DNA of 18,753 bases from JBAYJY01 sp041664945 (GTDB taxonomy: Bacteria > UBP15 > UBA6099), in the NCBI GenBank assembly GCA_041664945.1, contig JBAYJY010000087.1:1-18753 (forward strand), read 5' to 3'. A program made the position numbers and the translations under genes. The notes under the pieces are model-generated. The model was not told the origin of the DNA, made no database searches, and saw only the letters and a program-made list of their open reading frames with translations. This document shows, one piece after another, positions 7,658 through 14,924 of this stretch (within the stretch, counting starts at the first letter, position 1; each line of letters begins with the position of its first letter).

Positions 7658-9232
7658 TCATTTTCCGCCGGTCAATTTGAACGATTTCAACGCGTTCACT
7701 ATCCCGTCGGCTTTGCATATCAGGCCGTCGCAGTACAACGATTTCATTCCCGCTTTCATGCCTTTGTATTTATTCTCGCTGTAAGGATACCACCATATGT
7801 CTTCCTTAAGCAATCGTTTCGCCGTTGTGACGTTCTTAACATTTACAAATTCGAGCAGGCCATGCACGGAATGCGTGCGCCCGATGCCGCTTTGCTTCAC
7901 GCCGCCCCACGGGCATTGTGCGAACCCGTACGTGATCAGGCAGTCGTTGATTATAACCGTGCCGGCCTCGACGCGGTCCGCGACTTCACGCGCGCGGTTC
8001 AAGTCCCGCGACCACACGCTCGCCAACAACCCGTACTTATTGTCGTTCGCCAACGCGACGGCTTCATCCTCGCTTGTAAACGCCATTATCGGCAGCGTCG
8101 GCCCGAACGTTTCCTCCGCCATGCAATCCATCGAATGATTCGCGCCCGCGATTACCGTCGGTTCGTAATACCAGCCCGGCAGGCCGGCGATCCTTTTCCC
8201 GCCGCACAGTATCTCCGCCCCCTTCGCCCTTGCGTCCTCAACGTGCGCCTCGACCGTCGCCAGACGCCGCTCGTTTATCATAGGCCCCATGTCCACGTCC
8301 GGATCCAGGCCATTGCCAACCCGCAACTGCCGCGTTTTCTCCAAAACCAGTTCCGTGAATTTTTTCAGAATCCGTTTGTCGACATAGACGCGCTCCACCG
8401 ACGCGCACACCTGCCCGGCATTCACGAACGAGCCCCACACCGCCGCGCTCGCCGCCCTCTCAATATCCGCGTCGTTCAACACGATGAACGGGTCTTTCCC
8501 GCCGAGTTCCAGCGTGATCGGCGTCAGCGTTTCCGCCGCCTTCGCCATTAGATGCTTGCCGACCGGCACGCTGCCCGTGAAGATCATCTTGTTCAGTCCA
8601 GCCGCCAGCAAAGGGTCGCCGAGTTCGGCCCCAAGCCCCTGAATCACTGTCAGAACGTTCGGCGGCAGCTTGGCAAACTCGAAGATTCTCTTTATCAGAT
8701 CGCCGACGAGCGGCGTGAATTCGGACGGTTTGAAAATCACCGCATTTCCCGAAACGAGCGCGGGTATTATCTGCGTCATCGGGATCGCGAACGGAAAATT
8801 CCACGGCGATATTATCCCAACAACGCCGAGCGGCTCGAAAACATTCTCGCTTTCAATCCGGGCGATCGGGAAAATCGGGTTGTGTAGCTTTTCGGCTCCG
8901 AGCGCATTTTCCGCTTCCGTCGCGCAGAAGTGAAGCATGTCCAGAACCGGAAACACTTCTGTGTTGACCGCTTCGAATTGAGGCTTTCCATTGTCCAGCG
9001 CTATAGTTCGCGCCACGTCGTCAACATAATCGACAATGAATTTGTTCACTCCGTGAAGAAAATCGAGCCGGCGCCTGAAACCGAGCGCAGCCCACTTCTT
9101 CTGCGCCTCCCGAGCGGCGGCTACAATGCCCGGCAGCTCGTCAGGCCGCGTCGTTTCTATCTCGGCGTTGACCTCAAGCGTCGCCGGGTTGATCGACTCT
9201 ATCGTTTCCCTGTTTTCCCGCTCGCAATCCAT
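7658..9232 (-). CDS. NAD(P)+-dependent aldehyde dehydrogenase
   Basis: A 524-residue ALDH-superfamily enzyme oxidising an aldehyde to the acid. Key residues are present: Asn145 in SPWNFPF, Lys168 in FKPSE, GSVPVG (220-225), general base Glu242 in LELGGKDP, nucleophile Cys276 in NAGQVC, and Phe376 in EETFGP. The overall pattern resembles succinate-semialdehyde/betaine-type enzymes, but the substrate cannot be read. The C-terminus extends about 45-50 residues past the usual end, with an aromatic stretch (WWYPYSENKYKGMKAGMKS). An earlier GTG at 9241 exists, but GGAAGG (complement of 9242-9247) lies eight bases before the ATG at 9232 and would overlap use of the GTG, so 9232 is chosen. It is 45 bases after the nitroreductase stop and 48 before the FMN oxidase start, and is likely co-transcribed with both. 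Confidence 0.93.
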   Translation of the reverse strand: MDCERENRETIESINPATLEVNAEIETTRPDELPGIVAAAREAQKKWAALGFRRRLDFLHGVNKFIVDYVDDVARTIALDNGKPQFEAVNTEVFPVLDMLHFCATEAENALGAEKLHNPIFPIARIESENVFEPLGVVGIISPWNFPFAIPMTQIIPALVSGNAVIFKPSEFTPLVGDLIKRIFEFAKLPPNVLTVIQGLGAELGDPLLAAGLNKMIFTGSVPVGKHLMAKAAETLTPITLELGGKDPFIVLNDADIERAASAAVWGSFVNAGQVCASVERVYVDKRILKKFTELVLEKTRQLRVGNGLDPDVDMGPMINERRLATVEAHVEDARAKGAEILCGGKRIAGLPGWYYEPTVIAGANHSMDCMAEETFGPTLPIMAFTSEDEAVALANDNKYGLLASVWSRDLNRAREVADRVEAGTVIINDCLITYGFAQCPWGGVKQSGIGRTHSVHGLLEFVNVKNVTTAKRLLKEDIWWYPYSENKYKGMKAGMKSLYCDGLICKADGIVNALKSFKLTGGK

Positions 9233-9277
9233 GCGGTTCACCTTCCGGTTTTAATATCGCGACATCCGGCGTCGGAT

Positions 9278-9895
9278 TCAGAAATGCTCTCTGACAACCA
9301 CTTCATCGAAACTCTTTCTTGACGCTCGCGGCGCCAGAGTCTTTGTCTCGTCGAAGCGGCCTATAGCTATCAGCATCACTATATCATACTCGTCCGGTAT
9401 GCTGAATGTTTTCCGAATCGCTTCCGTGTTGATCCCGTCCATCGGGTGCGTGTCCACTCCAAGCGACTGCGCGGCGAGCATGAACGACATCGCGAACAGG
9501 CCGGCGTTGCGGCCCGCGAACGCGCGTTCGTTGTCCCCCGAATACAGTCCTTTCGCCATCCCCTTCATGAAATCGCGAGCCTGTTCCTGCATCAATCCCC
9601 GATTTATATTCTCATCGATCACCGGGTCCATTTTTTCATACGCTTTTTTGTCGCCCAGAACTATCGCCACATACGCCGCTTCCGTCACCTTCGGTTGTCC
9701 GTTGGCGCCCTCGCGCAGCCGCGCCTTCCATTCTGCGTCATGCACGAGCACAAGCTTCCACGGCTGAAGGTTGAACGACGACGGCGCCAGCTTCGCCAGT
9801 TCGTAAATTTGCTTTATCAGCGCTTCATCGACATCCTTGGCAGAGTCAAAAAAATTCACCGATCTTCTCGCTTCATTAACCTTGCTGAATTCCAT
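9278..9895 (-). CDS. Nitroreductase family FMN oxidoreductase
   Basis: A 205-residue, single-domain, NAD(P)H-dependent flavoprotein of the nitroreductase superfamily. The family's FMN-binding RRSVNFF is at residues 10-16, APSSFNLQPW at 37-46 forms the FMN and dimer contact, and IGRFDE with a following basic stretch near the C-terminus completes the FMN site. The substrate (nitroaromatic, quinone or enone) is not readable. The ATG at 9895 follows a G-rich run (GAGGGGTGGGG) and is preferred over the GTG at 9904, which lies inside that run. As first gene of the probable nitroreductase-ALDH-FMN oxidase unit, it likely has its promoter in 9896-10069; a weak TATATT box (complement of 9930-9935) is the best candidate there. 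Confidence 0.9.
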   Translation of the reverse strand: MEFSKVNEARRSVNFFDSAKDVDEALIKQIYELAKLAPSSFNLQPWKLVLVHDAEWKARLREGANGQPKVTEAAYVAIVLGDKKAYEKMDPVIDENINRGLMQEQARDFMKGMAKGLYSGDNERAFAGRNAGLFAMSFMLAAQSLGVDTHPMDGINTEAIRKTFSIPDEYDIVMLIAIGRFDETKTLAPRASRKSFDEVVVREHF

Positions 9896-9998
9896 AATCC
9901 CCACCCCTCTTCCTTAAAATAATCACTGTAATATATTAATAAGAACGATCACTGCCTGTTTGTTCCCGACAGGATAAACATTTTGCGATATTTTTGTA

Positions 9999-10018
9999 GG
10001 GCGCGGCATGCTGCGCTC
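9999..10018. repeat. 20-base quasi-palindrome centred on GCATGC
   Basis: Bases 9999-10018 pair about a CATG centre with only two G-T wobbles. It lies in the 174-base gap between korB (ends 10070) and the nitroreductase. There is no T-run on the minus strand, so it is a poor terminator. It resembles in size and centre the palindrome at 14925-14944, suggesting a REP-like dispersed class. Confidence 0.45.
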
Positions 10019-10069
10019 CTTCGTTCGCTTCGCCCGGACACCGGCTAAAACACATTATGCCCGCCCGCT

Positions 10070-10879
10070 TCACTTTCCGTACCGTTCCGCGAGCGGCCCG
10101 GCGGCAAGCGCGGGCGTCATCTCCTCGAAGCTCTTCCGGTCGCTCCTGTAAATAACTCCTATCGGAATCTCATCTCCCCATTTCATAGACGTACGGAGCG
10201 CGTTTTCGCGGTCGCGCGGGTTGTAATCGGCAGGCAGTTCCTTGCAACGATCCTTGTACCATTTGAACGTATTCACCTTATTGAAAGTCACGCAGTTCTG
10301 TAGAATATCGAGCAGCGCGAACCCCTTCGACTTTATCGCTTCGACCATCATTTTCTCGAGATGTTCCGGAAAAGCGACGCACGATCGCGCCACAAACGAG
10401 CAGTCCTCGACAACAGCCAGCGCAAGCGGATTCACCGGAACGGACACCACGCCGTGCGTCTGAATCTTTGTGACGAAGCCGATGTCGGAGGTCGGCGACG
10501 CCTGCCCTTTTGTCAAGCCGTAAACCTGATTGTTGTGCACGAATGCCTTGACGCCGATGTTGCGGCGAATCGCGTGCAGAAAATGGTTGCCGCCCTCGCC
10601 ATACATGTCGCCGTCGCCGCTGGTGATGATGACATCGAGCGAATGGTTGGCGATCTTGATTCCGGTTGCGGCGGGCAGCGCGCGGCCGTGCAGGCCGTTG
10701 AAAACATTCGCGTCGGTATAGTGCGGCAGCTTCGCCGCCTGTCCGATTCCCGAAACCAGAACGAGACGCTTTCTGTCAATCCCGGAGGCGGCGAGCGCCT
10801 TGTTCAGCGCAGCCAGTATCGCGAAATCCCCGCAACCCGGACACCATGCCGGAGCTTGTTTCTTGTTTTCAGCGTTCAT
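10070..10879 (-). CDS. korB: 2-oxoacid:ferredoxin oxidoreductase, beta (TPP-binding) subunit
   Basis: A 269-residue thiamine-diphosphate subunit that decarboxylates a 2-oxoacid and passes electrons through an iron-sulfur cluster to ferredoxin. CPGCGD gives Cys13 and Cys16. GDGDMYGEGGNH (88-99) followed by HNNQVYGLTKGQ (115-126) is the TPP/Mg motif. NCVTFN holds Cys196. The usual third cluster cysteine (SGIGC in well-studied enzymes) is glutamine here (SGIGQ, Gln47). The reading frame extends 63 codons upstream, but that part lies inside korA in another frame. The ATG at 10879 overlaps the korA stop as ATGA and is preceded by GAGGAGG inside the korA end, so the two are translationally coupled. 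The actual substrate (2-oxoglutarate, pyruvate, branched-chain) is unknown; the symbol follows the family name. Confidence 0.92.
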   Translation of the reverse strand: MNAENKKQAPAWCPGCGDFAILAALNKALAASGIDRKRLVLVSGIGQAAKLPHYTDANVFNGLHGRALPAATGIKIANHSLDVIITSGDGDMYGEGGNHFLHAIRRNIGVKAFVHNNQVYGLTKGQASPTSDIGFVTKIQTHGVVSVPVNPLALAVVEDCSFVARSCVAFPEHLEKMMVEAIKSKGFALLDILQNCVTFNKVNTFKWYKDRCKELPADYNPRDRENALRTSMKWGDEIPIGVIYRSDRKSFEEMTPALAAGPLAERYGK

Positions 10880-12540
10880 TTCTGAGCCCTCCTCACAATG
10901 TACTCGGCGGTGAACGGAAGCCCGTCGTACCGCGTTATGGCGCCGAACTCGCCGAGCGCTCCCGCCATTCGGAGCAGAAGCGCGAACTGCGCGTTGCAGT
11001 TGCCCTCGACTGCGGTCACTTTGCGTCCGCCGAGCGCGGCGAGCGCCTTTGCCGGGTCGATCGGCCACACCTGCGGAAAGTGCGCGAGGCAGACGTCGCG
11101 GCCGCGCGCGCGCAGAATATCCACCGCCTCACGGCAGGGTCCGTACGAACTGCCCCAGCACAAAAACACTTCTGCCGCCGGCAGCGGATATATCTCCGGC
11201 GCAAGAACTTCCGCGATCATTCCCTCCTCTTTGCGCATGCGCTTGTCCTGCTGCATAACGCGCTCGTCAAGGTCTTCGGTTAGGTGGCCGTCCGGCGTGT
11301 GTTCGTCGGAGTCGAGAACGACAAACGCGCCGCCGCCTGGAATCGCGCGCGGCGAAATGCCGCTGTCGGTGACAGCATAGCGGACGTAATCCGCCGCGTG
11401 GTTCTCGATAATCAGGCGGTCGATCGGGTTCGGCGCCGCGCTGAGCGCCGCAATGTTCTGTTGCAGATCGGTTATGAACTGGTCGGCCATGAGAATAGCC
11501 GGCGATTGGAATTTGTGAGCGGTTTCGAACGCCTTTCGCATGAGATCGTAAGCTTGAGCGATTGTTCCGGGAGCATAGATGGCGCGGGCGAACTCGCCGT
11601 GTCCGGCGAACGCGGCGAAATGCAGATCCTGCTGAGCGGTGCGTGTGGGCTGCGAAGTCGCCGGCCCCGGCCGCTGCGACAGGAAAACAACCGCCGGCAG
11701 TTCGAGCATTCCCGAAAGAGAGATTCCCTCCGCCATAAGCGCGAAGCCGCCGCCGCTCGTCGTCGTCATAGCCGGAACTCCGGCGAATGTCGCGCCGCAA
11801 ACAAGGTTGATCGCGGCAATCTCGTCCTCCGCCTGCTCGACGACTATTCCGTATTTGTCCGCGAGATAGGCCAGATGCGTGAAAACGCCGGTCGACGGAG
11901 TCATCGGGTAGCTGCTGACGACCTTAACGCCCGCCACCGCCGCTGAAAGCCCGATCGCCTCGCTTCCGGAAACGACTTCGCCAAGCGGCGCCTTTCCAGG
12001 CTCCGGAGCTTTTACAGCGCCCTTCAACTGTCCCGCTATCTCGATGCCTTTGCCGACGCATGCGTGATTTTTGGCTATCGCTTCTTCGCCGAGTTTTTTG
12101 AATTGATTTGTCAGCGCATCGAAGAGCCGGTCCGGCTTGTAGCCGAGCGCCGCGAAAACGACTCCCGCCGCTACGCTGTTCACCATACGCGCCGAGCCGC
12201 CCGCCTCCTTCGCCGCGCCGGTCATATCGAGCGAGACGACTGAATCGCCGCCGTCAGCGCCGTCGAAGACCGCCTTTCCCGCAGACGACACGGCCGCCAG
12301 GTTGCTGTCGAGCGACTCACGGTTCAACGCGACCAGCAGGTCCGCCTCCTCTCGCGCCGAATACAGCGGCGCGTCCGATATCCTTATGTCGTAACTGTTC
12401 ACTCCGCCCCGGATTCGGGACATATAGCTCTGCGTGGCATATACATTCAGACCGAGCGCGGCGAACGAATCGGCGAGCAGTCCGCCAATCGTCTGCACGC
12501 CCTGCCCGGCCTCGCCGGTTATTCTGATGTTCGTGTCCAA
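10876..12540 (-). CDS. korA: 2-oxoacid:ferredoxin oxidoreductase, fused gamma-alpha subunit
   Basis: A 554-residue partner of KorB in a two-subunit enzyme. Residues about 4-175 are the gamma domain (RITGEAGQGVQTIGG, then YMSRIRGGVNSYDIRISD). About 190-385 is the pyrimidine-binding alpha domain with YPMTPSTG (211-218), AEDEIAAIN and RPGPATSQPT (290-299). The last ~110 residues are the transketolase C-terminal-like domain. This gamma-alpha fusion is typical of KorA-type enzymes. No separate delta ferredoxin subunit is present. The start is unusual: AAGGAG lies only one base before the GTG at 12549, too close, whereas the in-frame TTG at 12540 is ten bases away and begins right at the conserved region, so I prefer the TTG. 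It follows the AEC carrier stop by 9 (GTG) to 19 (TTG) bases and overlaps korB by four. Confidence 0.92.
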   Translation of the reverse strand: MDTNIRITGEAGQGVQTIGGLLADSFAALGLNVYATQSYMSRIRGGVNSYDIRISDAPLYSAREEADLLVALNRESLDSNLAAVSSAGKAVFDGADGGDSVVSLDMTGAAKEAGGSARMVNSVAAGVVFAALGYKPDRLFDALTNQFKKLGEEAIAKNHACVGKGIEIAGQLKGAVKAPEPGKAPLGEVVSGSEAIGLSAAVAGVKVVSSYPMTPSTGVFTHLAYLADKYGIVVEQAEDEIAAINLVCGATFAGVPAMTTTSGGGFALMAEGISLSGMLELPAVVFLSQRPGPATSQPTRTAQQDLHFAAFAGHGEFARAIYAPGTIAQAYDLMRKAFETAHKFQSPAILMADQFITDLQQNIAALSAAPNPIDRLIIENHAADYVRYAVTDSGISPRAIPGGGAFVVLDSDEHTPDGHLTEDLDERVMQQDKRMRKEEGMIAEVLAPEIYPLPAAEVFLCWGSSYGPCREAVDILRARGRDVCLAHFPQVWPIDPAKALAALGGRKVTAVEGNCNAQFALLLRMAGALGEFGAITRYDGLPFTAEYIVRRAQK

Positions 12541-12550
12541 ATTAATCACG

Positions 12551-12556
12551 CTCCTT
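12551..12556 (-). promoter_or_regulatory. Ribosome binding site of korA (decides the start)
   Basis: The minus strand reads AAGGAG, one base before GTG (12549) and ten bases before TTG (12540). With the following CGTGAT it resembles an extended anti-SD complement (AAGGAG-GTGAT with one inserted C), which would make the GTG part of the ribosome site rather than the start. Confidence 0.55.
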
Positions 12557-12559
12557 TTT

Positions 12560-13525
12560 CTATATGGTTTTTGGCGCGAGATGCATAACCGCGAGCAGAA
12601 TCGGAACCGTTATTAGGCTTAGAACGGTCATTCCGAAAAGCGCCTGTCCGATCAGGTTGTGGTCGCCGTCGTATTTGCCCGCTATCAAAGGAAGTATCGA
12701 CGCCGGCGGCATCATCGCTTCCAGCGCGATCAGAAACCGCGCCTCGGGCGACATCCTGAACGGCAGCATCAACAGAAAGATGACAACAGGCAACGCCAGC
12801 AGTTTCAGCGCGCCCGCTTTCAACACAAATGCGTATGGAAATTTCGTTTTGCCGGCGTAGTTGACCATCACTATTCCGCCAATGACGATCATGGAAAGCG
12901 GAATCGTGGTTTCGCCGAGCATTTTCAGGGGCTTGAAGACAACGTCCGGAACGAATCGGCCGGCGTTCAGCAGCGCCATCGCGAGCGAAACGACCGTAGC
13001 GACAACCGCCGGACTCAGCAGATTCTTAACGCCGGGAAACTTGCGCGCGCCGCGCGAAAACAGCGTTTCCCCGAGCGTGAAAAGCACAACGTTATAGAGC
13101 AGAAGAAACAGAAAAACATACAGGAACATTTTTCCCTGCTGGTCCTTCGGATACAGGGCGCCGATGATAATGAGAGGCAGAAATCCGGAGTTCTGAAAAG
13201 TGACGATCGAGATGAACTCCCTGTTTTTTCCGAGTCCGCGGTCCGCGCGCGTGTATACAAACGACATGCCTGCCGCCACGGCGAAAACCAGCAGGCAGGC
13301 CGCCGGGAACAGGAGCAGGCTTTCCCGGCTCACATTGTGGAAGTTTGTTAAGATGTTCGTGAATATGAAGCACGGCAGGGTGACATCAACCACGAGATTG
13401 CTTATTGTCTTCAGGCAGCACTGCCCGAGAACACCGAGCCGGATTATGTAAAAACCGATCAGCCCGAGGACGAGCGCCTGCCCTATCGCAAGAAAATTGA
13501 TTTTTAGAGAATCTACAATATCCAT
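12560..13525 (-). CDS. AEC family (auxin efflux carrier-type) membrane transporter
   Basis: A 321-residue secondary transporter with about ten hydrophobic helices arranged as two groups of five. AEC hallmarks include VTLPCFIFTNIL (first half), FQNSGFLPLIIIGALYP with the helix-breaking NSGF, and ALEAMMPPASILPLIAGKYDGD in the second half. Bacterial AEC proteins move organic acids such as malate or malonate, or other small anions, across the inner membrane. The gene ends 9-19 bases before korA, so the likely cargo is the substrate or product of the KorAB oxidoreductase. No Shine-Dalgarno precedes the ATG at 13525 (the upstream sequence is GGCGGCGGCGCCGTAA). A terminator-like hairpin with seven Ts lies only about 16 bases upstream of the ATG, with a promoter-like site further up. 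Confidence 0.9.
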   Translation of the reverse strand: MDIVDSLKINFLAIGQALVLGLIGFYIIRLGVLGQCCLKTISNLVVDVTLPCFIFTNILTNFHNVSRESLLLFPAACLLVFAVAAGMSFVYTRADRGLGKNREFISIVTFQNSGFLPLIIIGALYPKDQQGKMFLYVFLFLLLYNVVLFTLGETLFSRGARKFPGVKNLLSPAVVATVVSLAMALLNAGRFVPDVVFKPLKMLGETTIPLSMIVIGGIVMVNYAGKTKFPYAFVLKAGALKLLALPVVIFLLMLPFRMSPEARFLIALEAMMPPASILPLIAGKYDGDHNLIGQALFGMTVLSLITVPILLAVMHLAPKTI

Positions 13526-13541
13526 TTACGGCGCCGCCGCC

Positions 13542-13582
13542 AAAAAAACACGGGCAGGCAATTCATTTGATGCGCCCGCCCG
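13542..13582 (-). terminator. Intrinsic terminator after ferritin, in the leader of AEC-korAB
   Basis: On the minus strand a GC-rich 10-bp stem with two G-T wobbles (CGGGCGGGCG pairing with TGCCTGCCCG, 13551-13582) is followed at once by TGTTTTTTT (13542-13549). This is a textbook intrinsic terminator about 70 bases past the ferritin stop. Because an extended -10 lies upstream of it and the AEC start just downstream, it may also act as an attenuator. Confidence 0.75.
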
Positions 13583-13605
13583 TTGTTCCGTCTCTGTTTT
13601 ACGCA

Positions 13606-13614
13606 ATTATATCA
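13606..13614 (-). promoter_or_regulatory. Extended -10 promoter, probably for AEC-korA-korB
   Basis: The minus strand reads TGATATAAT, identical to the box before the zinc-ribbon gene. The predicted transcript start is near 13599, giving a 74-base leader to the AEC ATG that contains the terminator hairpin. The -35 region has no match to consensus. It lies beyond the ferritin stop and points away from it. Confidence 0.5.
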
Positions 13615-13651
13615 TCAATTAACTCAGTTCAGCGAAATAGCCTTTCGTCCG

Positions 13652-14176
13652 TCACGCGCCCGCGCCGGGCGCCGTCACGTCCACAGGCGGCATCCGCGTC
13701 GCAAGCTCGCGGTCCAGCATATAGAGCGCGCTCGCGTCCTTGCCGATAAAGTTCAGTTTGTTCACAATCTCGCTCGCGTTCTCCTCCTCCTCGATCTGCT
13801 CGGCGACATACCACTGGAGTAGCGAGTTCGCCGCGTGGTCCTTCTCCTTAATCGCGAGGTCCACCAGCGCGTGTATCATGCTCGTCACCAAAACTTCGTG
13901 AGCGTAGGCGGCCTTGAACGCCGCAAGCGGCGAGGCCCATTCCTTCTCCGGCGCCGCGATCGCCGTCAGCGTCACGCGCCCGCCCGTCGTGTTGATGTAC
14001 ATGAAAAACTTCAGCGCGTGTATCAGTTCCTCCTTCGCCTGCATGTGCATCCAGTGCGCGAAACCCTTCAACCCTATCGATTCGAAATACGCCGACATCG
14101 ACATATATAGATACGCCGAATAGGTTTCCGCATTTATCTGCTTGTTGATCGCGTCCTGCATCTTCTTGCCTATCAT
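13652..14176 (-). CDS. ftnA: Bacterial non-haem ferritin
   Basis: A 174-residue iron-storage protein forming a 24-subunit cage that oxidises Fe(II) and stores Fe(III) in the cytoplasm. The diiron ferroxidase ligands fall at the same numbers as in E. coli FtnA: Glu17, Glu50, His53, Glu94, Gln127 and Glu130, with Glu49 and Glu129 beside them. There is no haem-binding methionine pattern of bacterioferritin in the family-typical place. Length is normal, with a short Pro/Ala-rich tail after residue 160. The ATG at 14176 follows an AAAGGAAA ribosome site. It lies 80 bases downstream of thiol peroxidase on the same strand, so the two may share a transcript or a peroxide/iron response. A terminator follows at 13542-13582. 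No clear Fur or PerR box was found. Confidence 0.95.
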   Translation of the reverse strand: MIGKKMQDAINKQINAETYSAYLYMSMSAYFESIGLKGFAHWMHMQAKEELIHALKFFMYINTTGGRVTLTAIAAPEKEWASPLAAFKAAYAHEVLVTSMIHALVDLAIKEKDHAANSLLQWYVAEQIEEEENASEIVNKLNFIGKDASALYMLDRELATRMPPVDVTAPGAGA

Positions 14177-14256
14177 GATGATTTCCTTTCCATTGCCCTA
14201 TAGACCATAATTAGTGTCCCGGCGCGATAAAGCGACAGGTTCCTGACTTCAAGCGC

Positions 14257-14772
14257 CTACAGAATTTCCTTCACTGCGTTGAGAACAGCGTCGTAATCCG
14301 GTTCGTTTCCGATTTCCTTTACGAGTTGGATGTATCTGATTACGCCTTCGCGGTCGATTACGAAAACCGCGCGGGCAAGCAGCCGGAGTTCCTTGATGAG
14401 AACGCCGTAAGCCATCCCGAACCCGGCGTCCTTGTGGTCGGACAGCGTCTTCACAGTTTTCACGCCGGCATCGCCGCACCAGCGTTTCTGCGCGAACGGC
14501 AGGTCCATGCTCAGCGTGAGAACCTGAACGCCCTCGCCTAACTTGCCCGCCTCTGTGTTGAACCTGCGCGTCTCGATGTCGCACACCGGCGTGTCCAGCG
14601 ACGGCACCGATGTGATGACAATCACCTTGCCGGCGAACGCCTCCAGTCCGGCCGGCGCGAGACTGTTGTCAATCGCTGTGAAATCCGGCGCCTTCTCTCC
14701 CGCCTTAACCGTGTTGCCTGTCAGCGTCAGCGGGTTTCCCCTCATCGTTACCGCTCCCGGTTTATCGCTCAT
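14257..14772 (-). CDS. tpx: Thiol peroxidase (atypical 2-Cys peroxiredoxin)
   Basis: A 171-residue peroxiredoxin reducing hydrogen peroxide and alkyl hydroperoxides with thioredoxin as reductant. SVPSLDTPVCD contains the peroxidatic Cys64, and the resolving Cys99 lies in KRWCG, the spacing expected for Tpx. The N-terminal beta hairpin (MRGNPLTLTGN) and the C-terminal EPDYDAVLNAVKE match the family at full length. The ATG at 14772 has a perfect AAGGAGG (complement of 14778-14784) five bases upstream. A weak -10 (TATATT, complement of 14810-14815) would give a leader of about 30 bases. With ferritin downstream it makes a peroxide-plus-iron defence pair, in keeping with an anaerobe that meets oxygen. 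Cytoplasmic, or possibly periplasmic-facing in some species, but no signal peptide is present here. Confidence 0.95.
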   Translation of the reverse strand: MSDKPGAVTMRGNPLTLTGNTVKAGEKAPDFTAIDNSLAPAGLEAFAGKVIVITSVPSLDTPVCDIETRRFNTEAGKLGEGVQVLTLSMDLPFAQKRWCGDAGVKTVKTLSDHKDAGFGMAYGVLIKELRLLARAVFVIDREGVIRYIQLVKEIGNEPDYDAVLNAVKEIL

Positions 14773-14874
14773 AAAAACCTCCTTAATTTATGTTCAGCCC
14801 TACTGATCTAATATATAACAAGACAAACCCTCGTTTTGGTTCCCGGTTGGATAATATTTGCTTTCTTTCGGGCG

Positions 14875-14918
14875 CCACAACCTTGTTGTGGGTGTTCTTG
14901 GGAGCTCAGTCGAAGCTC
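14875..14918. repeat. Two adjacent short hairpins
   Basis: CCACAAC pairs with GTTGTGG over a 3-base loop (14875-14881 with 14885-14891). GAGCT pairs with AGCTC over a 7-base loop (14902-14906 with 14914-14918). Neither has a downstream T-run strong enough to call a terminator. Confidence 0.45.
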
Positions 14919-14924
14919 TTTTAT

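Noticed and set aside
10880..11068. 63-residue N-terminal extension of KorB
   Set aside because: Lies within korA in another frame, is Arg-rich and unconserved; the ATG at 10879 has a strong ribosome site and the usual CPGCGD shortly after.
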